Shown one piece after another: positions 26,146 to 34,131 of a stretch of DNA of 64,000 nt. The stretch's first letter is position 1; every line of letters starts with the position of its first letter. The stretch comes from RUG11894 sp964344335 (lineage in GTDB: Bacteria > Bacillota > Clostridia > Peptostreptococcales > Anaerovoracaceae). The notes beneath the pieces are model-generated. The model did not search any database and was not told the DNA's origin. It worked only from the letters and a program-made list of their open reading frames with translations. Position numbers and translations under genes: made by a program. The DNA lies in NCBI GenBank assembly GCA_964344335.1, contig CAYFMW010000001.1:62001-126000 (forward strand), in the 5' to 3' direction.

Positions 26146-26847
26146 GTGTTGTGTGTGTTAAAGGCTTCAGAGCTGTTTAATAATCGTATAAGCATAATAA
26201 GCGGCCACTTCGGCACGGGCAAGACGGAATTTGCCGTAAATCTTGCGCTGTCTTTTGCCTCCGAATCTTTGAAGACCGCCATAGCGGATCTCGATATAGT
26301 AAATCCTTATTTCCGTTCGCGCGAGAAGAGGGATATTTTAGAGGACGCCGGAATTAGAGTAATATGCTCTTCTTCGCAGCACGAGCATGCGGATATACCG
26401 GCGCTTCCGCCCGATATCGCGTCACTTTTCGAAGACAGAAGCTATAAGGTTGTGCTGGATATCGGCGGTGACCCCACCGGAGCCAGAGTATTGGCGCGAT
26501 TTCTTCCGCGCATACAGAGAGAGGACAACAGGCTTTTTTATGTTTTCAACGCCCGCAGACCGGAGATTGCGACTATCGATTCCGCTGAAGGATATCTGCG
26601 TCGCATAGAAGATGTAACCGGCCTTGAGTGCGGCGGAATAATAAACAACACGCATCTTTGCGAGTACACATCTGCCGAAGATGTGTTGGCCGGAGAGGAT
26701 GCCGCAATGCGGCTCTCCGAAAAAACGGGAATTCCGCTTATCTGCAGTGTCGTCGAGAAGAGGCTTTTAGCGAGTCTTTCCCGTAACGCTGTTCCTTTAT
26801 TTCCGATAGAAATATTAATGAAAAAACCCTGGGAGGTGGGAAGATGA
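26146..26847 (+). CDS. P-loop ATPase of MinD/CobQ type
   Basis: The 233-residue protein has a Walker A motif GHFGTGKTEF (residues about 20-29) and a Walker B region (KVVLDIGGDPTG). It resembles MinD/ParA-type ATPases often encoded directly before 2-oxoacid:ferredoxin oxidoreductases in Clostridia. It ends by a 4-base ATGA overlap with the ferredoxin gene, so it belongs to the oxidoreductase operon. A role in iron-sulfur or complex assembly is a reasonable inference but unproven. The start is uncertain: GTG at 26146, or GTG at 26155, and no strong ribosome site is visible. Confidence 0.75.
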   Translation: MLCVLKASELFNNRISIISGHFGTGKTEFAVNLALSFASESLKTAIADLDIVNPYFRSREKRDILEDAGIRVICSSSQHEHADIPALPPDIASLFEDRSYKVVLDIGGDPTGARVLARFLPRIQREDNRLFYVFNARRPEIATIDSAEGYLRRIEDVTGLECGGIINNTHLCEYTSAEDVLAGEDAAMRLSEKTGIPLICSVVEKRLLASLSRNAVPLFPIEILMKKPWEVGR

Positions 26848-27053
26848 TCAAACTTAGCTTTGACAATGAACGGTGCAAGGCCTGCGAACTTTGTGCGACG
26901 GTATGCCCTAAACATATACTTGCGCTGAATGCCGATTTGGTAAATCATAAGGGTTATCATCCTATGGACTGCATAGATATGGCGGCATGCATAGGTTGCG
27001 CAAGCTGCGCGAAGATATGCCCGGATTCCGTTATCACGATAGAAAGAGTTTAG
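26844..27053 (+). CDS. 4Fe-4S ferredoxin subunit of 2-oxoacid oxidoreductase
   Basis: The 69-residue protein has two 4Fe-4S motifs, CKACELCATVCP and CIGCASCAKICP, each CxxCxxCxxxCP. It is the delta-type subunit that carries electrons from the TPP site to ferredoxin. The GGAGGTGGG site and ATGA overlap couple it to the preceding ATPase gene. The TPP and gamma subunits follow. Confidence 0.92.
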   Translation: MIKLSFDNERCKACELCATVCPKHILALNADLVNHKGYHPMDCIDMAACIGCASCAKICPDSVITIERV

Positions 27054-27067
27054 GAGGATAGATCTGA

Positions 27068-28135
27068 ATGGCAAAAGAACTTTGGAAAGGTAATGAAGTA
27101 ATCGCCGAAGCCGCTATACGTGCCGGCTGTGACTGTTATTTCGGGTATCCCATAACCCCGCAGAGCGAGGTGCCTGAGTATATGTCCGTACATATGCCCA
27201 AGCACGGAAGGGTATTCGTTCAGGCGGAGTCCGAACTTGCGGCGATAAATATGGTCTACGGAGCGGCCGGCTGCGGACTGCGCGCCATGACCACATCCTC
27301 TTCTCCGGGGATAGCCCTTATGCAGGAAGGCATATCCTACCTTGCGGGCAGCAGACTTCCCGCGGTAATAGTCAATTGCATGCGCGGCGGACCGGGGCTC
27401 GGCACCATCCAGCCCGGGCAGGCCGACTACTATCAATCGACCCGCGGCGGCGGTCACGGCGACTACAGAACCGTAGTCCTCGCCCCCGCGAATATTCAGG
27501 AACTGGCGGACTTCGTGCAGGAAGCCTTCGATATTGCAGACTGCTATCGCAATCCCGTCATGGTGGTAGTGGACGGAATGATAGGCCAGATGCTCGAGCC
27601 CATAGAGTGGCGTCCGATAAAACGCAGAGAGCTTCCTCCCAAGGATTGGGCTACGACGGGCAAGCGCGGAAGGAAGGAGCCCAACTTTATAAGTTCACTC
27701 TTTATGGAGCCTGAAGACTGCGACAGGATGAACCGGGAGATGGGCGAAACCCTTAAGCTCATCGAAGAAAACGAGACAAGATACGAAGCGGTCGAGTGCG
27801 ACGATGCGGAGATTATCTTTGTGGCTTACGGAACCCCAGCGAGAATTATCATAAGCGTCATAGACGAGTTGAAAGCTCAGGGTATAAAGGCCGGACTGTT
27901 CCGTCCGATAACTTTATGGCCCTTCCCGAGCCGGGCTCTCCACGATTATGCGGTAAAGGATAATGTAAAGCTTCTGCTGGATGTGGAGATGAGTCTCGGA
28001 CAGATGATAGACGATGTTCGCCTTGCGGTAAAGGGCAAAAAGCCCGTTCATTTTTACGGTCGCGCAGGCGGTGTAATTCCTACCGTCGAGGAGATCGTCG
28101 AAGCTGCAAAGAAGGCGCTGAAGGAGGCGAAATAA
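27068..28135 (+). CDS. vorB: 2-oxoacid:ferredoxin oxidoreductase alpha subunit, VorB type
   Basis: The 355-residue subunit holds the pyrimidine-binding domain of a VOR/KOR-type enzyme. It starts GNEVIAEAAIRAGCDCYFGYPITPQSEVPEYM, with AESELAAINMVYGAAGCGLRAMTTSSSPG as the conserved substrate/TPP region. The enzyme oxidatively decarboxylates branched-chain 2-oxoacids to acyl-CoA and reduces ferredoxin. The branched-chain substrate is inferred from the downstream aminotransferase, phosphotransbutyrylase and kinase; the subunit itself would also fit 2-oxoglutarate. AGGAGG lies upstream. Confidence 0.9.
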   Translation: MAKELWKGNEVIAEAAIRAGCDCYFGYPITPQSEVPEYMSVHMPKHGRVFVQAESELAAINMVYGAAGCGLRAMTTSSSPGIALMQEGISYLAGSRLPAVIVNCMRGGPGLGTIQPGQADYYQSTRGGGHGDYRTVVLAPANIQELADFVQEAFDIADCYRNPVMVVVDGMIGQMLEPIEWRPIKRRELPPKDWATTGKRGRKEPNFISSLFMEPEDCDRMNREMGETLKLIEENETRYEAVECDDAEIIFVAYGTPARIIISVIDELKAQGIKAGLFRPITLWPFPSRALHDYAVKDNVKLLLDVEMSLGQMIDDVRLAVKGKKPVHFYGRAGGVIPTVEEIVEAAKKALKEAK

Positions 28136-28136
28136 T

Positions 28137-28886
28137 ATGGCATACATTTATAAAAGAAGCGAGGGACTTCGGGATGTCCCCATGCATTATTGCCCCGGCT
28201 GCCATCACGGAATAGTTCACAAGCTCGTGGCCGAGGTTTTGGAAGAGATGAATCTGCTCGACGAAGTTATAGGAGTCTGCCCCGTAGGCTGCTCCGTATT
28301 CGCCGGCGACTATTTCAACTTCGATAATCAGGAGGCGGCTCACGGTCGCGCCCCCGCTGTGGCGACAGGTATTAAGCGAACCCATCCGAATCAGCCCGTG
28401 TTTACCTATCAAGGAGATGGAGATCTCGCTTCCATAGGAGCCGCCGAGATAGTGCATGCCGCGATGAGGGGGGAGAAGTTTACGACCATCTTCATAAACA
28501 ACGGAATTTACGGAATGACCGGCGGACAGATGGCTCCGACCACACTCGTAGGCATGAAGGCTTCGACCTGCCAGGACGGAAGAAGCGCCGAGCAGACCGG
28601 CATGCCCATACGCATGTCCGAAATGCTCGCGACTCTCGACGGCTGTGTATATGCCGAGCGCGTCTGCGTAACGGATATACCGAATCTGAACAAAGCGAAG
28701 AAGGCCATAAAAAAAGCTTTCGAGTATCAGATGGCGGATAAGGGTTTTACCTTTATAGAAGTCCTTTCGACCTGCCCGACCAACTGGGGAATGACCCCCC
28801 TCAAGGCCAATCAGTTCTTAAAAGAGCATATGGCGGCCTACTATCAGCTCGGAGTCGTAAAGGATACTGCACAGGAGGTCAAATAA
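28137..28886 (+). CDS. 2-oxoacid:ferredoxin oxidoreductase TPP-binding subunit
   Basis: The 249-residue beta subunit has the TPP/Mg motif GDGDLASIGAAEIVHAAMRGEKFTTIFINNGIYGMTGGQ, with GDGD...NN spacing, and the N-terminal CPGCHHG motif that provides cysteines near a cluster. It begins 1 base after the alpha subunit stop and its stop overlaps the gamma start (ATAATGA), showing tight coupling. Confidence 0.92.
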   Translation: MAYIYKRSEGLRDVPMHYCPGCHHGIVHKLVAEVLEEMNLLDEVIGVCPVGCSVFAGDYFNFDNQEAAHGRAPAVATGIKRTHPNQPVFTYQGDGDLASIGAAEIVHAAMRGEKFTTIFINNGIYGMTGGQMAPTTLVGMKASTCQDGRSAEQTGMPIRMSEMLATLDGCVYAERVCVTDIPNLNKAKKAIKKAFEYQMADKGFTFIEVLSTCPTNWGMTPLKANQFLKEHMAAYYQLGVVKDTAQEVK

Positions 28887-29431
28887 TGAAGATTCAATTG
28901 ACAGCTGCCGGTTTCGGCGGACAGGGTGCTCTCGCGATAGGCAAAAATCTGGTCGAGGCCGGAATGAGAGAGGGGCTCGAAGTCACCTGGACTCCTTCCT
29001 ACGGACCTGAAATGCGCGGTGGGACAGCCAATTGTTCCGTAGTAATTTCCGACAAGAGAATAGGATCTCCCGTATTTGCCCATCCGACCGATCTTATAGC
29101 TTTAAGTCTGCCCTCGCTGATTAAATTCGCCGACCATGTAGTCCCCGGAGGCAATATATTTGTAAACAGCTCCACCGTAAGCGAAAAAGTGGAGCGCAGC
29201 GATGTAAATGTGTATTACATTCCCTGCGGCGAGATAGCCGAAGAAGTAGGAAATCCCAAGGCCGTAAACATGGTCATGCTAGGGGCCTATGTCGGTGTTA
29301 GCGAAGTGGTAAAGGTGGAGACGGTTGAGGCCATAATACGCGAGATGTTTGCGGGAAGGAAAGAAAAATATATACCCGCCAATATCGCCGCTTTTCATAG
29401 CGGCATGGACTTTGTAAAAAAGCAGTCGTGA
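28886..29431 (+). CDS. 2-oxoacid:ferredoxin oxidoreductase gamma subunit
   Basis: The 181-residue subunit has the family's N-terminal AAGFGGQGALAIGKNLVEAG and the TWTPSYGPEMRGGTANCSVVIS signature. It binds coenzyme A in related enzymes. It ends the four-subunit cluster. The next gene (aminotransferase) follows after 90 bases. Confidence 0.92.
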   Translation: MKIQLTAAGFGGQGALAIGKNLVEAGMREGLEVTWTPSYGPEMRGGTANCSVVISDKRIGSPVFAHPTDLIALSLPSLIKFADHVVPGGNIFVNSSTVSEKVERSDVNVYYIPCGEIAEEVGNPKAVNMVMLGAYVGVSEVVKVETVEAIIREMFAGRKEKYIPANIAAFHSGMDFVKKQS

Positions 29432-29521
29432 ACGAAAGTAGGGGCTCAATCAAAGCCTTTATATAATATATCAATTAATTGCAAAGTAACAGAAACTTAA
29501 TAGCTAATAAGGGAGACTAAA

Positions 29522-30592
29522 ATGCTCGACATAAAAGTAGTTCGCAATAACAATCCTAAAACTAAACCTGGAAAAGATGAGCCTCTGGGCTTCGGGACCC
29601 TGTTCACGGACCACATGTTCGTCATGGACTACGATGAGGGCCGGGGATGGCACGACGCACGCATAGTGCCATACGACAAGCTTAGTCTGTCTCCGGCTTG
29701 TTCCGTTTTGCATTACGGACTCGAGGTATTCGAGGGGCTCAAGGCATACAAGGCGGTGGACGGCAGGGTGCTGCTCTTTCGGCCCGACAGAAACGGAAAG
29801 CGCATGTACGATTCCTGCGAGAGGCTGTGCATGGCGCCCGTACCTGTCGAAGACTTCGTTCAGGCGGTCAGGACACTTGTTGAAATAGATAAGGATTGGA
29901 TACCGACAGGCGAGGGCGCATCTCTCTACATAAGACCCTTCGTTATAGCGGTCGACCCCTACCTCGGTGTAGGTAAGTCCAGCCACCATCAGTTTATCAT
30001 CATCCTCTCGCCCAGCGGACTCTACTATCCCGAGGGATTAAAGCCCGTCGGAATCTGGATCGAAGACGAATATGTCAGAGCCGTAAGGGGCGGAATAGGC
30101 GCCGCAAAGACCGGAGGCAACTACGCCGCCAGCATCCTCGCTCAGTATCTGGCCAATAAGGGCGGCTACAGTCAGGTCCTATGGCTCGACGGCGTCGAAA
30201 GAAAATATGTGGAAGAAGTCGGCGCTATGAACATTTTCTTCAAGATAGACGGCAAAGTAGTCACTCCGATGCTCCAGGGGAGCATACTTCCCGGAATTAC
30301 CAGAGCCACCGTCATAGATCTTTGCAAGGATATGGGCTACGAGGTCGAGGAGCGCAAGATTTCCGCTCAGGAACTCGCAGATGCGCATAAGGCCGGAAAG
30401 CTCGAGGAAATCTGGGGAACGGGCACTGCTGCCATAATCTCCGCCGTCGGCCGTCTTAAGTGGGGCGACGATGTCATGATAATCAATAATAATGAAGTCG
30501 GCCCGCTCAGCCAAAAGCTGTACGATACCATAACCGGCATACAGACCGGCCGTATCGAAGATAAGAAAGGCTGGACGCTCGAAGTTTGCTAA
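29522..30592 (+). CDS. ilvE: Branched-chain amino acid aminotransferase
   Basis: The 356-residue fold-type IV PLP enzyme has the pattern of long-form BCATs: SVLHYGLEVFEGLKAYK near the N-terminus, the catalytic lysine in KTGGNYAASILAQ, and MNIFFKIDGKVVTPMLQGSILPGITR. It exchanges the amino group of valine, leucine or isoleucine with 2-oxoglutarate, supplying 2-oxoacids to the oxidoreductase encoded upstream. GGGAG lies 7 bases before the ATG. Glutamate formed here would feed the methylaspartate pathway encoded at 9-14 kb, an inferred link. Confidence 0.93.
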   Translation: MLDIKVVRNNNPKTKPGKDEPLGFGTLFTDHMFVMDYDEGRGWHDARIVPYDKLSLSPACSVLHYGLEVFEGLKAYKAVDGRVLLFRPDRNGKRMYDSCERLCMAPVPVEDFVQAVRTLVEIDKDWIPTGEGASLYIRPFVIAVDPYLGVGKSSHHQFIIILSPSGLYYPEGLKPVGIWIEDEYVRAVRGGIGAAKTGGNYAASILAQYLANKGGYSQVLWLDGVERKYVEEVGAMNIFFKIDGKVVTPMLQGSILPGITRATVIDLCKDMGYEVEERKISAQELADAHKAGKLEEIWGTGTAAIISAVGRLKWGDDVMIINNNEVGPLSQKLYDTITGIQTGRIEDKKGWTLEVC

Positions 30593-30608
30593 ACTTAAGG
30601 AGACTTAA

Positions 30609-31517
30609 ATGATTTTATCTTTGAATGAGGTCGTCGAAAAAGCCCGCGGACTTAAAAGCGGAACCATTGCGGTTGCAGTAGCCCAAGACGATGTTGTTAT
30701 AGAGGCCGTCTGTGCCGCGCGAGAAATAGGTTTGGCGGAAGCGCTTCTCGTAGGAGACGCGGACGAGATAAAAAGGATTGCGGACGATATAGCTGCCGAC
30801 ATAAGCACCTTTGAAATCGTAGATGTAAAAGATAAAAACGAAGCGGCCCGCAAAGCTGTAGAGCTCGTCTCCTGCGGAAGAGCCAATATGCTGATGAAGG
30901 GTATTATCAACACCGCCTCGTTCCTTCACGCCGTGCTGGACAAGGAGCTGGGTCTTCGCAAGGGCAGATTTATGTCGCATGCAGGTGTCTTTGAAGTGCC
31001 TCATTTAGACAGGCTCATTTTTATCACCGATGCGGCATTCAATATAGCTCCCGGCCTTCAGGAAAAAGCCCGGATTATTGACAATGCTGTCGGTCTTGCA
31101 AGGGCCGTGGGCATAGATGTGCCGAAGGTTGCGGCTCTTTGCGCGGTCGAGCTGGTAAACCCCGACATGCCGGCCACCTTGGATGCGGCAGCTCTTGCCA
31201 AGATGTGCGAGAGAGGCCAGATTAAGAACTGCGTGGTCGACGGACCTTTGGCCATGGACAATATTCTTTCCCAGGAAGCTGCAAAGCATAAGGGTTTAGG
31301 CGGAGCTGTTGCGGGTCGGGCCGACATAATCCTTGTTCCGAACATCGAAACAGGGAATGCGGTTTGGAAGACATTGAGTTTTGCCGGACGCTTCAAATGC
31401 GCCGGAATTTTGATCGGAGCTGCTGCTCCCGTCATTATGACATCGAGGGCGGACGATTTCGAAACAAAACTCTTCTCGATAGCCCTCGCAGCTCTCGCGG
31501 CGAATTTCAATGGATAG
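30609..31517 (+). CDS. ptb: Phosphate butyryltransferase
   Basis: The 302-residue enzyme of the phosphotransacetylase/phosphotransbutyrylase family converts acyl-CoA and phosphate to acyl-phosphate. Typical stretches are GRANMLMKGIINTASFLHAVL, MSHAGVFEVPHLDRLIFITDAAFNIAP and DGPLAMDNILS. Next to VOR and IlvE, the substrates are probably isobutyryl-, isovaleryl- or 2-methylbutyryl-CoA as well as butyryl-CoA. AGGAGA is 5 bases upstream, and buk follows directly. Confidence 0.92.
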   Translation: MILSLNEVVEKARGLKSGTIAVAVAQDDVVIEAVCAAREIGLAEALLVGDADEIKRIADDIAADISTFEIVDVKDKNEAARKAVELVSCGRANMLMKGIINTASFLHAVLDKELGLRKGRFMSHAGVFEVPHLDRLIFITDAAFNIAPGLQEKARIIDNAVGLARAVGIDVPKVAALCAVELVNPDMPATLDAAALAKMCERGQIKNCVVDGPLAMDNILSQEAAKHKGLGGAVAGRADIILVPNIETGNAVWKTLSFAGRFKCAGILIGAAAPVIMTSRADDFETKLFSIALAALAANFNG

Positions 31518-31526
31518 GTGTCGTGC

Positions 31527-32594
31527 ATGGAATTTAAACAGCTCGTTATAAACCCCGGCTCCACCTCTACAAAAATTGCGGTTTATCGTAACGAAGAGCC
31601 TATTTTTACCGAAACTCTCCGCCACAGCGCCGAGGAAATCGCTCGCTATGGCTCCATAGTGGGGCAAAAGGATTTCCGAAAGGATATTATAGTGCATTTT
31701 CTTTCGGAAAAGGGGGTTGATGTAAAGAGTTTCGACGCGGTAGTAGGCAGGGGCGGCTTGTTGAAGTCCATACCCGGCGGAACATATATAGTGAACGATG
31801 CCCTTTTAAGAGACCTTGAAATTGGTGTCAACGGCCAACACGCCTCCAATCTCGGCGGCATACTCGCTTCCGAGATAGCCGCGGAGGTCGGCTGCCCTGC
31901 CTATATTCTGGATCCGGTCGTGGTGGATGAAACTTTGGAGATGACGAAGATTACGGGGATATCCGAAATTAAGAGAGTCCCCATATCCCATCCCCTCAAC
32001 CAGAAGGCAGTGGCAAGGAGATACGCCGCGGAACGCTCCCGTAAATATGAGGAGATAGATGTAATAGTAGCTCACATGGGAGGGGGCATCAGCGTAGGAG
32101 CCCACCGCAAGGGGCAGATTATCGATGTAAACAACGCTCTCAGCGGAGAAGGACCTATCGCTCCGGAAAGGGCCGGAACCATACCTGCGGAATCTCTCGC
32201 GGAGCTCTGCTTCAGCGGGAAATACAGCCTTCAGGAAATTAAGTCACTAATATACGGCAAGGGTGGAATAGTAGCACTTCTGGGCACCAATGACATAAGG
32301 GAACTCGTGTCTCGGGCGGAAACGGACGAAAGAGCGGCTGTGCTTCTTGAGGCTTTCTGCTATCAGATAGCCCGTGCCATAGGAGGATACGCCGTCATCC
32401 TTAAAGGCAGGGCGGAGGCTATAATACTCACCGGAGGCGTAGCTTACAGCGAAGTTGTCACCTCCAAAATAAGCGAGTATGTCAGCTGGATAGCCCCTGT
32501 GGTCGTCTACCCCGGAGAGGACGAAATGCTCGCGCTCGCTCAGGGCGGGCTGCGCTGCCTCAGAGGCGAAGAGACTGCTAAGGTCTATGTTTAG
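31527..32594 (+). CDS. buk: Butyrate kinase (branched-chain carboxylate kinase)
   Basis: The 355-residue acetate/sugar kinase superfamily enzyme makes ATP from acyl-phosphate. It has the N-terminal VINPGSTSTKIAVY phosphate motif, AHMGGGISVGAH and ILTGGVAYSE. The ATG at 31527 gives the family length (about 355-358) and is chosen over a GTG at 31518 that abuts the ptb stop. With Ptb it gives one ATP per acid. A terminator follows at 32620. Confidence 0.93.
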   Translation: MEFKQLVINPGSTSTKIAVYRNEEPIFTETLRHSAEEIARYGSIVGQKDFRKDIIVHFLSEKGVDVKSFDAVVGRGGLLKSIPGGTYIVNDALLRDLEIGVNGQHASNLGGILASEIAAEVGCPAYILDPVVVDETLEMTKITGISEIKRVPISHPLNQKAVARRYAAERSRKYEEIDVIVAHMGGGISVGAHRKGQIIDVNNALSGEGPIAPERAGTIPAESLAELCFSGKYSLQEIKSLIYGKGGIVALLGTNDIRELVSRAETDERAAVLLEAFCYQIARAIGGYAVILKGRAEAIILTGGVAYSEVVTSKISEYVSWIAPVVVYPGEDEMLALAQGGLRCLRGEETAKVYV

Positions 32595-32619
32595 TTCCTA
32601 ATCCCTGTCCCGAAAATCG

Positions 32620-32648
32620 AAGCGGCTGCGCTCGGACAGCCGCTTTTA
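32620..32648. terminator. Terminator between buk and the hydratase/citDEF operon
   Basis: AAGCGGCTG pairs with CAGCCGCTT, followed by TTAGTTTTG. It lies between converging genes and could serve both. Confidence 0.75.
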
Positions 32649-32655
32649 GTTTTGT

Positions 32656-33231
32656 CTATATATTGATTTTTGTATAAAAACATGTAAGATAATCGTTCCT
32701 GCCCCACTCGTAGAGGTCTCTGCCATCGCAGTCAATTATTACCGTCGCCGGGAAGTCCTCGACTTCGAGCCTTCTTATCGCCTCGGCCTGAAGGTCCTCG
32801 TAGGCGACTACTTCCGATTTTTTAATGCTCTTGGATAGCAGCGCGCCCGCGCCGCCGATGGCGCCGAAGTAGACGCATCCGTGCTTCTTCATCGCCTCGA
32901 CTACGGTTTTACCGCGCTTGCCTTTGCCTATCATGCCTGTGAGCCCCTGCTCTATGAGTGCGGGGCTGTAGGCATCCATCCTGTAGGAAGTCGTCGGTCC
33001 CGCGGAGCCTATGGGCTGGCCCGGCTTTGCGGGGGAGGGTCCTACGAAGAATATTATCTGATTCTTAAGGTCCACGGGGAGTGGCTTGCCCTCGTCGATT
33101 AAATCGCAGAGCCTCTTGTGAGCCGCATCGCGCGCAGTGTATATAACTCCGCTTATAAGCACCGCATCTCCGCTCTTTAAGCTGCGGGCGGTTTCGGGGG
33201 TCATAGGTGTTGTAATTCTTATCGCTTCCAT
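32656..33231 (-). CDS. Fumarase/tartrate-dehydratase-type hydro-lyase, beta subunit
   Basis: The 191-residue subunit corresponds to the C-terminal domain of class I (4Fe-4S) fumarases, with IFFVGPSPAKPGQPIGSAGPTTSYRMD and GMIGKGKRG as signature stretches. With the alpha subunit it forms a two-part oxygen-sensitive hydratase. In an operon with CitDEF, and with glutamate mutase and methylaspartase elsewhere in the window, mesaconate hydration to citramalate is the likeliest reaction; fumarate or tartrate remain possible. It starts directly after the alpha stop. Confidence 0.88.
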   Translation of the reverse strand: MEAIRITTPMTPETARSLKSGDAVLISGVIYTARDAAHKRLCDLIDEGKPLPVDLKNQIIFFVGPSPAKPGQPIGSAGPTTSYRMDAYSPALIEQGLTGMIGKGKRGKTVVEAMKKHGCVYFGAIGGAGALLSKSIKKSEVVAYEDLQAEAIRRLEVEDFPATVIIDCDGRDLYEWGRNDYLTCFYTKINI

Positions 33232-34074
33232 CTACAGAACCTCCGTCATATGTCTTGCTACATGGCAGTTGATATTCACCGCGACCGGCAGGCCGGCGAT
33301 ATGAGTCGGCATGGTCTCGATGTTCACGGCAAGAGCGGTAGTCTCTCCGCCGAAGCCCTGAGGGCCTATTCCGAGAGCATTTACACGCTCGAGGAGCTCC
33401 TCTTCCATATCCGCATAATATTTCTTCGGGTTCCTCTCGTCCAGAGGCCTTATCGCGGCCTTTTTTGCAAGGAGCGCTGCCTTGTCGAAGGTTCCGCCTA
33501 TACCTACGCCGACAACTATCGGCGGGCAGGGGTTAGGTCCGGCCATTTCCACAGTTTCGAGTACGAATTTCTTTACACCTTCCACTCCGTCCGATACCTT
33601 AAGCATAGCGAGGCGGCTCATGTTTTCGGAGCCGAAGCCCTTGGGTGCCACGGTAATCTTAAGTTCGTCGCCCGGCTTTATGTCGTAGTAGATCATCGCG
33701 GGAGTATTATCCAGCGTGTTCTTGCGCTCACCGAGCGGCTCGGCAACGCAGGACTTGCGAAGGTAGCCTTCGGTATATCCGCGGCGCACCCCCTCGTTTA
33801 CGGCATCCTCTATCGAACCCTTAACATGAACCTCCTGGCCTATCTCGATAAAGACGCAGGCGAGTCCCGTATCCTGGCATATCGCCATCTCGTCTTCTTC
33901 GGCAATCTTGTAATTATCTATTATCTTGCCGAGTATATCCTGCGCAATGGGCCAGGGTTCGCATCCATGCGCGCATTCGATACAATTGCGCACATCGCGG
34001 GGAAGATTCCTGTTGGCCTCGATGCACATGCGCGCGACCGCATCTGTTATATGTTTTGAATCTATCTCTCTCAT
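33232..34074 (-). CDS. Fumarase/tartrate-dehydratase-type hydro-lyase, alpha subunit
   Basis: The 280-residue alpha subunit carries the iron-sulfur cluster domain of class I fumarases. Cluster cysteines are seen in CQDTGLACVF, in the GPNPCPPIVVGVGIGGTFDKAALLAKKAA region and near the CHVARHM end. The start at 34074 follows TAGGAGAC and is preferred over ATG at 34098. It lies between citF and the beta subunit in the same operon. Probable role: mesaconase of the methylaspartate route, inferred from context. Confidence 0.88.
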   Translation of the reverse strand: MREIDSKHITDAVARMCIEANRNLPRDVRNCIECAHGCEPWPIAQDILGKIIDNYKIAEEDEMAICQDTGLACVFIEIGQEVHVKGSIEDAVNEGVRRGYTEGYLRKSCVAEPLGERKNTLDNTPAMIYYDIKPGDELKITVAPKGFGSENMSRLAMLKVSDGVEGVKKFVLETVEMAGPNPCPPIVVGVGIGGTFDKAALLAKKAAIRPLDERNPKKYYADMEEELLERVNALGIGPQGFGGETTALAVNIETMPTHIAGLPVAVNINCHVARHMTEVL

Positions 34075-34131
34075 TTTGTCTCCTATGTAGAAGTTCAAGG
34101 CACATCGTCTATCAGCGATTAACTTTTGTTG

